In this document: one piece after another, positions 48,934 to 59,069 of the stretch
How the letters are laid out: every line of letters begins with the position of its first letter
How positions within the stretch are numbered: the stretch's first letter is position 1
From: Phymatolithon calcareum
Taxonomy: Eukaryota; Rhodophyta; Florideophyceae; Hapalidiales
Reading direction: 5' to 3'
DNA: 64,000 nucleotides
NCBI GenBank assembly: GCA_977006965.1
Contig: OZ345353.1
Span: 3,782,001 to 3,846,000 of the forward strand
Position numbers and translations under genes: made by a program
Notes under the pieces: model-generated
Seen by the model: the letters and a program-made list of their open reading frames with translations, nothing else
Database searches by the model: none
Told to the model about the DNA's origin: nothing

Positions 48934-50172
48934 TTAGTTGGTGTACCGCTGCTTTGGCGTTTTTATAAGCCTGATTGTGCTTGTGACCGTAATTCCGGTT
49001 GGTTCTAGAGATATCTCGAGGTATGAAACTTCAGGTACCTGCGGAAGGGTCTGGTGCGCTAGACGGAATGTGTGGTTCTTTGTCTCGATCGACTCCAGCA
49101 CCTCGCTCTTACCTTTGTTGGGGTTCCACGTCATTCCTCTCTCTTCGGCTCATTTCGTTGAAATATCGAGCGGGTGCTGCAGCGCGTGCGGAGTTTTCGC
49201 CAGCAGGATCACATCGTCTGCAAATAGAACTGCAGATTCGTCTGCTACCTCTTTCGGAAGAGCGTTTTTGCGCTCCGCGAACTCGTCCATAAATATGTTA
49301 TACAGACCTGGGCTGAGCGGTAACCCTTGGGGGACCCCTCTGTCCACTATGAACCAGTTCTTGTTGCTGCCTCCCGCCGTGAGGATCCAGGAAGGCAATA
49401 GCAATGCTTCACACATGTCGCTGATTGCCTTAGGTAAGACCAGTCACATACGTTCCTGGAGAAGTTTCCTAGGTACAGTGTCATATGCGGCTCTGAGATC
49501 GAGGACTGCGATGCACGTATCGAGGACTGCGATGCACGTATGCACTTTCTGCTGAAGCTCCGTTGCTCCAAGTATGGCTGTTTCCGTACTCTTGCCTTTC
49601 TGGAATCGGAGTTGATGCTCATGGTTTGAGTATTGTCTTCTAAGTAGGGTATTGAGAGCTGATTCTACAGCTTTCTTTGTCTGACTCAAGAGAGATATTA
49701 GCCTGTAGTTTTCGGGATGTTCCGTATTTCCTTTCTTATGGATTGCTACGAGCATTGACCCTCGCCACAGCAATGCGATGTCACCGACTCTGCCACAAGC
49801 TGTCCACGATTCGAATATGATCTCTGAGTTGAGGTCCACGTTAGTCTTGAGCATCTCTGCTTGCACCTCATAGAGACCTGCTGTTTTCTTTCCAGGTGCG
49901 TTTGCTAGGGCTTCCCTGATCTCTTCCTTCATCTCCTGCGGGCACGCGAAAAAATGTATTTCTCGCCTCCAATTGTTCTTGTCAGAGCAAGTCGTGGAGA
50001 CGTGTACCGTGAAGAGCATGTGGTCCAGTGGTTTCCCTGACGCTTTGTTACGCGCTGTCCTCCGCGACATCATTCGTTTCCTTTTAGAAAATTGTGAGAT
50101 TGCGGTTGCCGAATCTTTTTGTTCAAGTTCGGAGATTAACTCTTGATATAAAGACCGTTTCCTCTTATTCAC
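48934..50172 (-). pseudogene. LINE 1 reverse transcriptase
   Basis: The upstream frame (50172-49444) has the RT fingers (LVAIHKKGNTEHPENYRLIS, then HQLRFQKGKSTETAIL) and motif A in a duplicated form: CIAVLDT directly followed by CIAVLDLRAAYDTVP, due to a 21-bp tandem repeat at 49500-49541. After a stop near 49444 the frame resumes (49416-49150) with FIVDRGVPQGLPLSPGLYNI and motif C AVLFADDVILLAK. A third piece (49134-48934: NPNKGKSEVLESIETKNHTF, then VSYLEISLEPTGI) is the thumb. Frameshifts and stops make it inactive. The enzyme would copy the LINE RNA at a nicked target. Confidence 0.8.
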
Positions 50173-50633
50173 AAGCCTTCTAATTTGTCTCTTGCATTTC
50201 TTATATTTTTCCCACCTTTCGGGCTTTTGTGTCCTTAGGGCTTTCTTGTAAAATTTTTTCCTGTTCGTTCTTAAGTGACCTAAATTTGAGTTCCATAAGG
50301 ACTTGAACCTGGGTGGCCTTTTGCAATCAACTCTCCACGGTTCTTTCCATATATCGACGATCTCGTTATATATCTTGTTTAGTCTTCTTGAGTCTTTGCA
50401 GCCCTTAACTTGGCCAGTTTTTCCCGGAGCTTCTTCCCGTACTCTTCTTCGACTGTTTTCTGGAATTAAGCATTTTCCAGTTCTTCACCAAGACCATCCT
50501 TCGCTGTGGAGAAGAAAGTATTTCCTCTGAGTTTCAGATACACGTTATGACTGGCTTGTGTTGCGCGCGACCAGTCCAGGCACCTTCCGGGTATCGAATA
50601 GTTGATGTTCTCATATCCTTGGTTACGAAATAG

Positions 50634-50815
50634 TCAATATTGCTCGAGTAGCTCTTTGTTTCGAACGTAGGTCCTTCTCCTGTGCAGATGCTCCAGTTTT
50701 CCTGTCAGACCAACGCACGAGCTGGTTATCTCTTCTATTATATAACTTGTCCAACCGAACGTGCCGGCGTTCCAATCACCAGCAAGGATTGCCTTACCCC
50801 TTGCGTGTGTGCTTA
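50634..50815 (-). pseudogene. LINE 1 endonuclease, C-terminal half
   Basis: HARGKAILAGDWNAGTFGW matches the GD(W/F)NA motif of APE-type LINE endonucleases. The piece starts at the YR insertion and continues the frame of 62894-63218. It stops at 50634-50636 (ELLEQY), after which the linker to RT is out of frame. Confidence 0.7.
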
Positions 50816-51267
50816 TCATTTATTTGATTCAAGTATTAAGAGTGAAGGCAATATTTTCAATGCCGTGAGATGCCGCGATTCCGTCGGCGAGGCTCTAGGA
50901 GCTAGAGTTGCGAGTCGGCGACAAGGTGACGTAATTTCTGGAGGCATTATTGCGGTTGCTATGCACGCGAGGTCGGACGCACCGGTGCCTGCATACACCA
51001 AACGGACCCGAAGGGCGAATCAAACGCTACGGCCACATGTGCCTCGTGCTTCGACAACGGCGACAATCTTCGAGCGCAATAAGCGACGGTTAGCACCATC
51101 GAGCTAGCGACAGCGTCCGTTTCTTCCGACGCCATACCCGTCACCGCGCCGGCGACAGTGTCAGTCTCTTCGCAGCGACGTAACGACTTGATGGATGTTT
51201 CCCATAAGCGCTTAAAGCGCATACGCGTTGCCGGCGCCAACTCTTTGTTCCGCAGGGCTTTCCTTTC
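50816..51267 (+). repeat. Left repeat A1 of the YR element
   Basis: 452 bp beginning TCATTTATTTGATTCAAG. It ends inside the first 26 codons of gag, just after GCTTTCC. Confidence 0.8.
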
Positions 51268-51792
51268 TTCTAAGAAAGGGTCACGGCTTGTTAGCTGTCT
51301 GCAGCTTAAGCTTCATTGCCGGATTTTGTCGGTTTCGTGGGAGCCTGTGGTATGTGACTCTCTATTTCTGAATTTTTCACCGAGGTTCAGGAAGCTGAGA
51401 AAGAGTTCACAGCCGCTTTCAAGGACAAGCTTGAATCCCTGTCTGAACAGCGTCTTGCTTGCTATACCGCGGTCCTTGAGTGCCAAACCCGTCTCATTAC
51501 GAATGGTTGTTTGCCGAGTCCTTTCCGACTGACCGAGGACGCATGTCGTCAGCCAGGATTTTTCGTGGACACTTGCGATTTCCGAAAGGAGCTGGAGAAG
51601 GTGCTTCCGCCAGTTGCTAAACTCGAACTTTCGTATTTGAATGCCTTTGGTGTGTACCACTCGCTTGCTTGGTGTGCCCGCCGTAAGTCCAAAATCTATG
51701 CCCCGTGCGAAAAGACCCTTGAGCACGCCGGTTTCCCTGGCCTCTCGCACGCGTTCAGCGCTGCGGCAGAACAGATTGCCCTCGCACGTCGG

Positions 51793-52240
51793 TGAAAGGC
51801 GGTGTATGATACTTACTTGATTATTTTCGGTGGTAGTATGACACGTGTGGTATGGTTGGATTTGGGTGAGGTTGGTGGTGAGGTTTGTGTTCGAGGTTGG
51901 AGTTGTTGGTTCCGGTGGTGGTTGAGGGTCTGGTGGTTTTCTGAGTTGGTTGCCGGCCCCTTCTTCGGGACCGGCTTCCGAGTTTATATAGAGTTGCTGA
52001 AGTAGTCTAGAGTATAGCAATAAGGTTTTCTAGATACTTTCCATTATGTAATAAGGTGCTAGATGGCAAGTGTAAGTTGCCATCATGTCTATAATTACAC
52101 CTTCGACAATGTCTACTAGGCATAAAGACTAACATAATAGAGCCAAAACATAGAAATAAATAATGGCACAAAAGTATAAAAGTTCTGTAAGGCTAAGAAG
52201 TATAAGGAGCCATAACATGCTTAAGTGCTATTGCCTTACA
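51793..52240 (-). repeat. 3' LTR of gypsy element 2
   Basis: 448 bp; plus strand TGAAAGGCGG...CCTTACA. Preceded by GTCGG. Confidence 0.9.
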
Positions 52241-52243
52241 TTA

Positions 52244-52258
52244 CTCCACCTTTTGAAA
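52244..52258 (-). other. Polypurine tract of gypsy element 2
   Basis: Minus strand CAAAAGGTGGAG overlaps the last pol codons, the TAA stop (52241-52243) and the LTR start. Confidence 0.65.
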
Positions 52259-54402
52259 AGGGTCGCCCTCAACTCTTGGTTCACGGAGCACTTCGAAGCC
52301 TTCAGTTATACGGCCGAAGTAGACTTGAGTGGAATGCATTGTGTACACCCCTTTGCAGAAGAAAATATCTTGGTTTTCGTCAAGATCTGATCTAGGAGTT
52401 CTCGATTGTTCTCAGTGGTCGACGGTTTGTCTTGGGCCTTTCGCGACAAGGCGTCTGCGACGATGTTGTTTTTTCCTTTGACGTTTTCGATGGTGAAGTC
52501 AAATTCTACGAGCCGCTCAAGCCACCTAACTTGTCGTTTCGATAGAATTTCTTGGGTGTCTAGATATCTCAGTGGATGATGATCGATGTTGACAATGAAC
52601 TTATGTCCATGGAGGTACACTCTCCAATCGCGTAGTGATTCCACAATTCCCAGTAGTTCGCGTTCGTGAACTCTATAGTTTTGTTCTGCAGGATTCAGAG
52701 TTCTTGCATAAAATGCAACGGGATGGATGGTTGTTTCGTGCTTCTGTTCCAGAACAGCTCCAATGGCGAAGTCCGATGCGTCAGAGGTGACGATGATTGG
52801 CAGATTGGGATCGAAAGTCTTGAGAACTGGGGCAGAAACAAGAGCGTTTTTGATTTTCTTGAACGCGTTGTCTTCTATCGATGTTCATTTAAAATCCGTT
52901 TTACCTGTAACGAAAGTAAGCGGCTTAACTATTCCGGCACAGTTCTTAATGAATCTTCAGTAGTAGCTGACAAGGCCTAAGAACGCCTGAACGTCTTTCT
53001 TATGTCGCGGGATGGGCCACGTACCCAGAGCTTCGACCTTGTTTTTATCCATCTCGATACCCTTGTCGGTAAGGACATGTCCCAAGTGCTCAATTCTTTG
53101 AACGGCGAACTCGCATTTCGACAGCTTCCCATAAAGCTTCTCTTTGCGCAATATTTCCAGGGCCGTCCGTAAGTGACTGATGTGGGCTTCTAAGTTCTTG
53201 CTGTAAATAATAATATCGTCCAGGTATACGTTGATGAATTTGTCAAGATACGGATGGAATATCTTGTTCATTAAATCCATGAAGTTCGCTGGAGCATTGG
53301 TAAGTCCGAACGGAAGGACTAGAATTCGTATAGTCCATATCTAGTCCGAAACGCAGTCTTTGGTACTGATTCTTCTGCTATTCGGATTTGATTGTATCCG
53401 GAACGAAGCTCAATCTTCGAAAAATACTTTGCTCCTGCAATCCGGTCGAATATATCATCGATTCTGGGAAGAGGGTATCCGTTCTTGACCGTGAGCTTGT
53501 TCAGTGCACGGTAATAGACACACATTTTAAGGTCACCGTTCTTCTTATTAACGAATATAATCGGAGCTCCCCAAGGGCTTTTGCTTGGTCTTCTGAACCC
53601 ATTCTTGGTTAGGTCAGCGAGTTGCTTGCGAAGTTCTTGCAGGTCTTTCTCGGATAAGCGATATAGTCCTTTTCGTTGGGGTTCGGCGCCTGGTACCAGT
53701 TCGATTTTGAATTCGCTACCTCTAACCGGAGGTAGTCCATCCGGTAGATCTTCCGGGAACACGTCCTTGTACTCATTAAGCAATGATGTAACGTTGGAGT
53801 CTTCTATTGACTTGTTTCTACTATGTGGTCGTATAGGTCTTAGTAGCACAGCAAACACTTGTGATTTCATGGTGGATCGTACCAGGGTTTTAACGGAGAT
53901 CAGATTGAGTCGATGGGTGACTTTGGGCAAAAACCTCGTCTTTGTACCTTGAAAGGTGAAAATAATTCTTTTCTTCCGCATTCTGTTAGAGCGGAATGTT
54001 TGGATAGCCAATCTTTCCCAAGGACGATGTCGTATCATTGAAGTTGACAGATGGGTAACGGAAGGGTATCTTTGTAGCCGGGGAATAAAATTTCAATATT
54101 TCCACCGATTTCGATTGTTCTTTCGGTCCTGTCAGCCATTTCGGCACTCTCGTCTGATGGGACACGAGTGAGACCGAGTTCATCGGCGAACCTTGAGGAT
54201 ATTAGACTTGCTGTTGAGCCGTGGTCAAATAGAATCCGGCACTTGTGCTTGTTTGCGGAGCCATAATTAACATAAAGGGGAGTTGAGTTCAATAGCACAG
54301 CATGCGATGATTGGGGCGGAAGCAATCCTTCTTTTTTGTGCTTTTCAAAATTTTCGGAAGTGTTTGGAACTAAACTAGCTAGAGAGTTGGAATCGGCTAA
54401 GC

Positions 54403-55236
54403 TCAGTTCCTCTTGACGTTTTTTGGACACTTACCAGCGATGTGGCCTTTCTCTCTACAACGCAAGCAACGTCCTTCAGCAATGCACTTGTCTCGGTCTT
54501 CTTGGGTCAGTTTTTTCAATTGGACAGTACCAATATCCATTGGAGAAAACCCAGGATTTTGCTTTGGACCAGCAGCAGGTGGAGCCTGAGGATGCGTTTT
54601 TCCGCTACGGTGAGCCCTCTCACCGAGTTCGGCATCTCTCATGAAGTCGTTGATATTACGGTACTGCTTGGTGCACAACTCTTTCCAAATGTACGACTTT
54701 AAAACTCGAGAGTACCGGTCAATGACTTCGTCTATAGAAATGTTAGGAATAACTCCGATAATTGTGAGGAAGTCATTGTTCTAGACTTGGTATGACTTGA
54801 TCTGCTTCCACACGCTCAATTTGTCTCGTGCGAGTTTGACCTTGTTTAGCGATCCGAAACGGTTAAGCATTTCTTCCCTTAGTTCGTTCCACGAAGATAT
54901 TTTTGGATTACGATGCAGGTTTAGATTCACAAACCAAGAGCGTGCTTGACTGTACAGAAAGCTGACGGAAATTTTTAAAGCCTCGCTAGGGTTGCTGACA
55001 CCTATTAAATAGTTGTCCATGCGATAGGCCCAGCTTTCGACAGGTGTTTTCCCAGTATACGACGATGGTTTGTTGATTTTAGGTTGGCGGTCACTCATAC
55101 GGCTGGCAGATAATTCGTTAATTTTTCTCTGTGCATCCTCTAATTGGGCGTGTAACTCACCAATTAATTGTTGTACGTTGGGTGTTTGAGGAGGTTGATT
55201 GGATGCTTGAGAAAAATTATCACTACCAGGCTGCAT
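54403..55236 (-). pseudogene. Gag of gypsy element 2
   Basis: From ATG 55236 (MQPGSDNFSQASNQ): a coiled coil (NVQQLIGELHAQLEDAQRKI), then capsid (SWAYRMDNYLIGVS, WNELREEMLNRFGSLNKVKL). One in-frame TAG (54781-54783) interrupts it, after which the same frame continues (NDFLTIIGVIPNISIDEVID, ELCTKQYRNINDFMRDAEL). It ends in a classical CCHC knuckle CLRCREKGHIAGKC. Total about 277 residues without the stop. Gag-Pol would be made by a -1 shift at 54418-54424. Confidence 0.85.
54418..54424 (-). promoter_or_regulatory. -1 ribosomal frameshift heptamer (gypsy 2)
   Basis: Gag codons CCA AAA AAC GTC form A_AAA_AAC, a classical slippery heptamer. The -1 frame continues as RQEELSLADS into protease, while gag stops six codons later. 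Confidence 0.7.
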
Positions 55237-55257
55237 GGTGATTTATTGATTTTGATT

Positions 55258-55789
55258 ACTGGAATAATTTACGATTGACGTTATCAATAACGCGGAGGTG
55301 GGCCTTGCTCTTCTGGTGACGCTTGAAGTGGTCCTGTGACTCAAAGTCACGCTTGCACTGCACGCAGTGGAGGTCCGTATGTAGTAGCGTGACGTTACGA
55401 CGATGCTTCTTGGACCGAATGTGGTCGTCGAAGCTCCGGGGACCGTCACACGTGACAACACAAAGCTTGCAGTGACGGGGGATATTTTTTAACGGAATTT
55501 TACGGCGGTCCTTCTACTTCTAGGCACGGCGCGCGCGTTGGTCCGCGGCTCTGGCCTTGCGGCCAGAAATTTTCTTGATTTTCTTCTCGGGGCCCTTCGA
55601 GGCACGTGCTGGGGCCGAGCGGGGAATTCGATATGTCGGGGTGGAGGTCACGCGGAAGTCAAGAGATATTTTCGGACGGGCAATTAAAACCGAGAGCGAA
55701 TTGTTGTCCGCTTCGGTCGCGATCGGCGGCGGTTGAACAGTCTGCTTCGTCACAGTCACGGTACGTGACGACCCTGTAATCAGATCCAC
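55258..55789 (-). pseudogene. Leader ORF with two C2H2 zinc fingers, upstream of gag in gypsy 2
   Basis: One minus-strand frame between primer site and gag, in gag's direction. It starts MDLITGSSRTVTVTKQ and becomes strongly basic (KGPEKKIKKISGRKARAADQ). It meets two TAG codons separated by one Lys codon (about 55515-55522), then reads HCKLCVVTCDGPRSFDDHIR...KKH and HCVQCKRDFESQDHFKRHQK...AH. These are two C2H2 fingers (CX2CX12-13HX5H), the spacing of dsRNA- or U1C-like fingers. It stops about 20 bases before the gag ATG. Gypsy elements do not normally encode such a protein. It may be a captured host gene; the two TAGs suggest decay or readthrough. A gap of about 150 bp separates it from the primer site. 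Confidence 0.6.
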
Positions 55790-55943
55790 TGCACAATCCC
55801 AATTTGGGTAAAAATAATTAGTATATGATTATTTTTTTGTAAGGTCACGGATGCGCCAATTTCCAATTAATAAGCTCATTGGCTCGCGGAAATCAGGGCA
55901 CCCGTGACCGTTACAATTGTGGAACGGATATGATGCTCTGTAG

Positions 55944-55955
55944 CCGGTGCTACCA
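55944..55955 (-). other. Primer-binding site of gypsy element 2
   Basis: TGGTAGCACCGG, two bases inside the 5' LTR, is identical to gypsy element 1's site; likely initiator tRNA-Met. Confidence 0.75.
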
Positions 55956-56174
55956 AATAAAAGGCGGTGTATGATACTTACTTGATTATTTTCGGTGGTA
56001 GTATGACACTTGTGGTATGGTTGGATTTGGGTGAGGTTGGTGGTGAGGTTTGTGTTCGAGGTTGGAGTTGTTGGTTCCGGTGGTGGTTAAGGGTCTGGTG
56101 ATTTTCTGAGTTGGTTGCCGGCCTCTTCCTAGGACCGGCTTCCGAGTTTATATAGAGTTGCTGAAGTAGTCTAG

Positions 56175-58618
56175 TGTCCATTATCCCGGTTATTTGGATT
56201 AATTAATCCGCGTCTTTGGATTAATTAATCCTCATGATATAGTAGGTGGAGGGGTACTGGCAAGTACTAAAAACCCCAGTTTTTCACAGAAGAGGTCACT
56301 TCATGTTGCTTTACGAGTGTGTAGAATGCAAGTGAGATGTGAAGCATATCCTTCCTTTGGACGAGTCGCATATGAAGACCTCTTTTGAGCAGTCTTTTCG
56401 ACACTGAGAGCACACTCGCGTCGTCCTCTTGCCGCACACAACACAATCCTTCTGCGCCCGCGCCGACGTCTCCGTACCGTCGCGAGTCCTCTTCCTTTTC
56501 TTAGTCGGCGTTGCGTGCGGGCCGAGGCCTCGTCTTCAGCAACTGACATGCGATCGCGTAGCCCGACCGCCTCGTAGTTGTTGTCCACCAGATTCAGGGC
56601 TAGTTGATCATAGAATTCGTTCTGTATCATCGTTTGTAGGGGACCTCTCGAGCCCGTCTGTAGCAACCATGCGTCGACAATGACCATACCCAGAAGAGAA
56701 AAGCATACCCTCACAGACCAGTCGTGCGTCACGTATGTTCGCTCCAACCCCAGGTCGTCCTGTCGACAGCGGTTGTGCTGATCAATGCGCGCACACGCGG
56801 AGTAATAGATCTGAGCGCACTGAGGCTGCTCAACGGCGAGTGCAACGCGCTCCGGGCCGGTCTCAGTCTGGCGCCAGCGCAGGCGCTCGTACGGAATTCC
56901 TGCTGCAGCACTGGACGCGGACGAAATAAAGTACCGCCGCTCGCGGTCGACCCAGACCAAGGCCATCTCCGCCACGTCACCATCTCGTCCTCATGCGCGA
57001 GCGACAGCCAGATCCCTCTTTCCGATATGGGCTTCGCCTTCAGCAGGCGCATGGGGAACTTACTCGTCGCCGTCTTGCCCACGCCGATGAAGCGCAGGCC
57101 TCGCGACCGCAGATGAGCTGTGGCCTCGTAGCTTGAGAAGTAAGAATCCGCACAAACTATGCGTTCACCGGCACCAAACCAGTGGCGCAGCAGTCAGTCC
57201 AGCACAACCGTGCCATGACCCAGCCCCTCCTCCCGCGCACTATGGCGCTCCGCCTCGTGCATGGCGGTCCTCACCAACTGCAACTGCATCACTATGCCAC
57301 TCCTTCCGCACGCATTCTGAATCTCGCAGCCGCTCTCTGGCTTGCCGTCTATCGCCACGTACTTCGGAAGTCCACGCTAGATCCAGTGGCCGCCCTGCCC
57401 ATACCACCGGCCCATGCTCTCGTCAACGCAGATGAGGTCGGACGGCAAGAAGTTTGCCACTCGATGGTGGTTGATGGCCTCGACAAAATCGTCGACCAGC
57501 CTCCAGCGGTGCTTCTCCGAGAGCTCATCTGCTGCGCGCTCGCCCTGCTGGCTGAACACCAGGGAGGACCAGAGGTCCTCAAACCTGTTGCGGGGCATGC
57601 CAGTCTTGCTGCCAAAGCTTGGAGCGGAGAGCAAACGGTTCCTCGTGTGGACAGAGCACAGCTCCCTCCGCTTCCCAACATTGTACCTCGTTCCCAAGAT
57701 AAGGATTCCGAAGAACTTGAGCAGCTCCTCTGTGCTTAATCCCCGTTTTCCCTTGTCCTGTAGCGCCTCTGAAGTCCACTGCACCATCTTGATCAAATGA
57801 CCGTGAGGAAATGCAGCCATAAAGTAGTCGAGTGAACTCTCCTTGCCGAAGTTCCAGAGTCACCCCGTTCGACAATGGATTGGCCCCCAACACCTCTCAT
57901 CTCCCACATCCGACGCGGGACCGCTCCTCCAACCGGCTCCAAGACATCTCGCTGCCTCCAGACTACTCCATGCCCGTCGTAGGTAGTCTGGTCTTGCAAC
58001 GGAGGCTCTGAAATGTGTGATTCGTCTGGTCCAGGACCGCTGTAAGCACCCCCGCCGGTCTGTCGGTTGTTTTGTTCTTGCTCATCTTGACTGAGTGCAT
58101 GGGTCGCTGGGCTGCTCCGTTTCTGCTGCGTCGGCACGCGAGCGACCAGGGGAGGGTCCCCGAGCGTGACGCTGCGCACGCTGATGCGCCTGTCCCGCTG
58201 ACCAGCCAGAGACTCCCACCTCACGGTGAGGAAGATGCGCAGGCGCCTTTCGGGCCTCCGTTTCCACCCTAAGCACCGTCCCAGACAGCAGAGTTTCCTT
58301 ATAAAGGGACCCGAAGAAGAGCTTAGACTCCACTTCTCCCAAGGCAAGGCGTGGCTTGGCGTGTACACGCGTGCCAATCTGCTGTTTTGCAAGAGTCGAC
58401 ATGGTCGGGTGCAGCGTGGCCTTGAGCTTGCAAGCTTCATGGCGCCGTTGCCCTCTTTGCAGTTCAGGGCTGCCATAGGTTGACCTAGAAGGCGGCTCTC
58501 GCCTCTAAACAAAGGCGCTGAATCGATTCCCGCTGTCTATTGGTTGTAAACACGAGCGGTTTACAGTCAAAAATGGTACGGAAAAAAGGATTAATTAATC
58601 CTTATGGGATAATGGACA
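56175..58618 (-). mobile_element. piggyBac-like DNA transposon 1, CTAG duplication
   Basis: 2444 bp, perfect 13-bp inverted ends TGTCCATTATCCC, with CTAG duplicated at 56171-56174 and 58619-58622. A palindromic 14-mer, GGATTAATTAATCC, occurs twice inside the left end (56196-56231) and once inside the right (58588-58602). The intact LTR copy at 51.97 kb shows a single CTAG, confirming the duplication. A decayed piggyBac-type transposase fills the interior on the minus strand, with the doubled motif at its 3' end as in element 2. Confidence 0.9.
56301..58512 (-). pseudogene. piggyBac-type transposase, decayed (element 1)
   Basis: Read from 58512: an N-terminal basic region in one frame. The core then follows at 57820-57377: GLSTEELLKFFGILILGTRY, GMPRNRFEDLWSSLVFSQQ, VEAINHHRVANFLPSDLICV, then DESMGRWYGQGGHWI with the first catalytic Asp. 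After a stop the frame continues RGLPKYVAIDGKPESGCEIQ, then HGTVVLD, a stop, and RHWFGAGERIVCADSYFSS (second Asp region). A last frame (56975-56301) covers VDRERRYFISSASSAAAG and the Cys/Arg-rich tail. VAID(R/G)KPE.GCEIQN and CADSYF are characteristic of this algal/oomycete piggyBac group. At least two stops and two frameshifts; dead. Confidence 0.8.
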
Positions 58619-59069
58619 CTAGAGTATAGCAATAAGGCTTTCTAGATACTTGCCATTATGTAATAAGGTGCTAGATGGCAAGAGTAAGTTGCCATCATGT
58701 CTATAATTACACCTTCAACAATGTCTACTAGGCATAAGGACTAACATAATAGAGCCAAAACATAGAAATACATAATGGCACAAAAGTATAAAAGTACTGT
58801 AAGGCTAAGAAGTATAAGGAGCCATAACATGCTTAAGTGCTATTTCCTTACAGTCGGGACTATTTCAAGCACGTCATCGACCACGGGCTTCTTATTGCGA
58901 CCTCGCAGTGCAAAGCATTCGAGGCACGAGCCTCTGGAATGTACAGTGATTCCTTCGCTGGTTCCTTACACGCGGCACAAAGTGACTATCGAAAATTTCT
59001 TCTTAATGAGACCGCTAAAAGGCAAGAAAAAGCTGACGTGCATTCTTAGAGTTCCACGGCAGGTCAGAA

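Larger units (their letters stand above)
52241..54424 (-). pseudogene. Pol of gypsy element 2 (protease, RT, RNase H; no integrase)
   Basis: Starts at a frameshift heptamer inside gag's end. Protease: ILFDHGSTASLIS (DHGS where DSG is usual) in 54430-54035. RT in the next frames: [19 protein letters not shown], motif [16 protein letters not shown] (Glu in place of the catalytic Asp), motif C NVYLDDIIIYSKN, then RIEHLGHVLTDKGIEMDKNK. RNase H: VTSDASDFAIGAVLEQ, ERELLGIVESLRDWRVY, NIDHHPLRYL, ending NNIVADALSRK. Directly after it the sequence jumps to a plausible C-terminal tail (FGRITEGFEVLREPRVEGD) with its stop against the LTR. The H2C2 finger and DDE core are missing. Several frameshifts and stops occur. 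Confidence 0.85.
51793..58852 (-). mobile_element. Ty3/gypsy LTR retrotransposon 2, integrase-deleted
   Basis: Minus-strand element in the YR gag. 3' LTR 51793-52240 (448 bp); 5' LTR 55958-58852, which contains a 2444-bp piggyBac-like element. Target duplication GTCGG at 51788-51792 and 58853-58857. The interior on the minus strand: primer site, a zinc-finger leader ORF, gag, protease, RT, RNase H, a short pol tail, purine tract. Integrase is absent. The LTRs differ at about a dozen positions (near 3%), so it is older than gypsy element 1. Confidence 0.93.
55958..58852 (-). repeat. 5' LTR of gypsy element 2, interrupted
   Basis: 447 bp of LTR once the 2444-bp insert and one CTAG are removed; the insert lies between LTR positions that read CTAGAGTATAGC in the other LTR. 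Confidence 0.9.
51191..59049 (+). pseudogene. YR element gag, split by gypsy element 2
   Basis: ATG at 51191 (MDVSHKRLKRIRVAGANSLF). After a frame change near 51360 the open frame reads FFTEVQEAEKEFTAAFKDK, LESLSEQRLACYTAVLECQT, FVDTCDFRKELEKVLPPVAK and ...AAAEQIALARR, up to the gypsy insertion at 51793. At 58858 it resumes in the same frame (DYFKHVIDHGLLIATSQCK) and stops at 59047-59049. The resumed frame shows the gypsy duplicated only GTCGG. No zinc knuckle is visible; assignment as Gag rests on its place before RT and its helical, charged composition. Confidence 0.6.

Noticed and set aside
50810-50815. TGCTTA flanking the YR element (also 62888-62893) as a 6-bp target duplication
   Set aside because: YR retroelements do not duplicate targets, and the TCA shared by both ends and the internal junction explains the structure; kept only as an alternative.
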